A model generated the notes under the pieces. It had not been told where the DNA came from. It worked only from the letters and a program-made list of their open reading frames with translations, and ran no database searches. Below, piece after piece: positions 63,147 through 64,000 of a stretch of 64,000 nt of DNA. The stretch lies in contig NZ_CP031188.1 of the NCBI RefSeq assembly GCF_003344925.1, forward strand, positions 62,001 through 126,000, given 5' to 3'. The DNA comes from Flavobacterium arcticum (GTDB lineage: Bacteria > Bacteroidota > Bacteroidia > Flavobacteriales > Flavobacteriaceae). The stretch's first letter is position 1. The number at the start of each line of letters is the position of its first letter. The translations under genes were made by a program, and so were the position numbers.

Positions 63147-63236
63147 TGTCGTTAAAATTTATAACACTTAAACTCGGTTAGTAAACGTATATAACTATAT
63201 GTTAGTATAAATTATTAGCCGCTTTTTTGCGACCAA

Positions 63237-63266
63237 CAAAAGTAATAATTCACAAAGATTATACAA
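63237..63266 (-). promoter_or_regulatory. Promoter of the chaperone operon
   Basis: On the minus strand TTG (63264-63266), then 19 nt, then TACTTTTG (63237-63244): a full match to the flavobacterial consensus, about 90 nt upstream of the first ATG at 63146. Confidence 0.75.
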
Positions 63267-63319
63267 CAATTTAAGCCCTAAAACATTAAAATAAAAAAGT
63301 ATGATAATGATAATGTATT

Positions 63320-64000
63320 TTATTTCTTTACAATTATAAAATCAGATCGCCTGTTATACAAGTGTTCTTCTTCAGTACACTTTACACCATTACTACATTT
63401 ATTCCTCAATTGTAGCTCACCATAACCTTTCACACTTTCTATACGCTCAGGAGCTATACCTTTCGATAAAATATAGGCATAAGTAGCCTTAGCTCTATTA
63501 TTAGAAAGTAATATGTTATAATCATCTTCTCCTCTAGAATCGGTATGCGATTCTATTTTTATAATAATATCAGTGAATTTTTCTAATACAAATACCACTT
63601 TATCCAACTCAGTAGCTGCCTGCGGTGTGATGTCGTATTTATCAAAATCAAAATAAATAGGTTCTATTTTAATTTTTTCTATACTGTCCTCTTTAGTTAT
63701 GAGATTATCATATCTAATCAATTCAAAATCCATCCTTACTTCGCCAGATGGTGCATCAGGTGTAGTAACATCATCAGTGTCGGTACTATACCCTTTTTTA
63801 AAAGCACCTACCATAATATAATAGTTACACGGCACTTGTTCTAGTGTATATTTTCCTCTTGCATCAGTAATTACATCGCCTGTTCCAACTACTTCTCCAT
63901 AAACATCGCTTGCTTTTATTGTAACCCCCTCAATAGGCGCCCCACTTGTAGCATCGGTTACAACACCAGTAAGAATATGTATGCAAACAGGTTCTCTTTT
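63320..64000 (-). CDS. OmpA-family protein with CarboxypepD_reg-like domain, C-terminal part (5' end outside window)
   Basis: The frame is open through the window edge at 64000, so at least 227 C-terminal residues are seen; the internal GTG near 63835 is not the true start. First comes a carboxypeptidase-regulatory-like domain (LTGVVTDATSGAPIEGVTI, then TDARGKYTLEQVPCNYYIMV). Then comes an OmpA C-terminal domain that binds peptidoglycan (IYFDFDKYDITPQAATELDKV, then ESHTDSRGEDDYNILLSNNRA and ERIESVKGYGE). The CarboxypepD_reg plus OmpA order fits PorE-type T9SS components as well as other outer-membrane lipoproteins; the missing N-terminus is needed to decide. Residues Asp and Arg of the OmpA motif are present. 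Confidence 0.85.
   Translation of the reverse strand, partial: KREPVCIHILTGVVTDATSGAPIEGVTIKASDVYGEVVGTGDVITDARGKYTLEQVPCNYYIMVGAFKKGYSTDTDDVTTPDAPSGEVRMDFELIRYDNLITKEDSIEKIKIEPIYFDFDKYDITPQAATELDKVVFVLEKFTDIIIKIESHTDSRGEDDYNILLSNNRAKATYAYILSKGIAPERIESVKGYGELQLRNKCSNGVKCTEEEHLYNRRSDFIIVKK

Overview
The window is a low-GC, gene-dense chromosomal segment from a member of the Bacteroidota, most likely family Flavobacteriaceae (Flavobacterium or a close relative). Several independent signs agree: promoters of the TTG-(17-23 nt)-TAnnTTTG type, type IX secretion (T9SS) C-terminal sorting domains on giant Ser/Thr-rich surface proteins, GIN-domain (DUF2807) proteins, a 482-residue GAPDH, a DnaJ with a half zinc centre, and a tRNA-Pro gene without encoded CCA. 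I see no insertion sequence, prophage, integrase or CRISPR array.

Layout. 1-435: 3' end of a gene that starts outside the window. 576-4161: an ECF sigma factor overlapping a 1015-residue transmembrane protein that combines a carboxypeptidase-regulatory-like domain, two TonB-plug-like segments and a YfbK-type von Willebrand A domain. 4326-15506: housekeeping and regulatory genes (ABC-F ATPase, a tandem pair of mini membrane proteins, two-gene ABC exporter, NtrC-like regulator, degenerate DEAD-box protein, grpE-dnaJ). 15600-21393: an envelope module made of DUF4870, PadR, PspC and three GIN-domain proteins. 21462-24801: trxB, tRNA-Pro and two uncharacterised genes.

24825-43658 is an island of five large secreted proteins on the minus strand. 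One carries nine SprB-like repeats and a type B sorting domain. The other four are tandem paralogues with divergent N-terminal halves and a shared C-terminal module of about 540 residues; a sixth cargo gene (type A sorting signal) lies at 49799-52747. 44008-49764 holds cell-wall and envelope genes (lysozyme-like protein, mltG, GNAT, dapF, HtrA protease). 53045-56977 holds central metabolism (GAPDH, aconitase). 57293-63146 holds a MoxR ATPase and a three-gene periplasmic chaperone operon, and the window ends in the 3' part of an OmpA-family gene.

How the parts fit together: many genes serve the cell surface. The PPIase trio, HtrA, the PspC/GIN module and the OmpA-like protein form or guard the envelope across which the T9SS cargo must pass. 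The T9SS machinery itself is not in the window, apart from the last gene being possibly PorE-like. The most unusual items are the sigma-factor/plug/vWA chimera, the recombining T9SS paralogue array (including a domain inserted inside another domain), overlapping sigma-54 and housekeeping promoter motifs upstream of grpE, and a 27-bp perfect hairpin beside aconitase.
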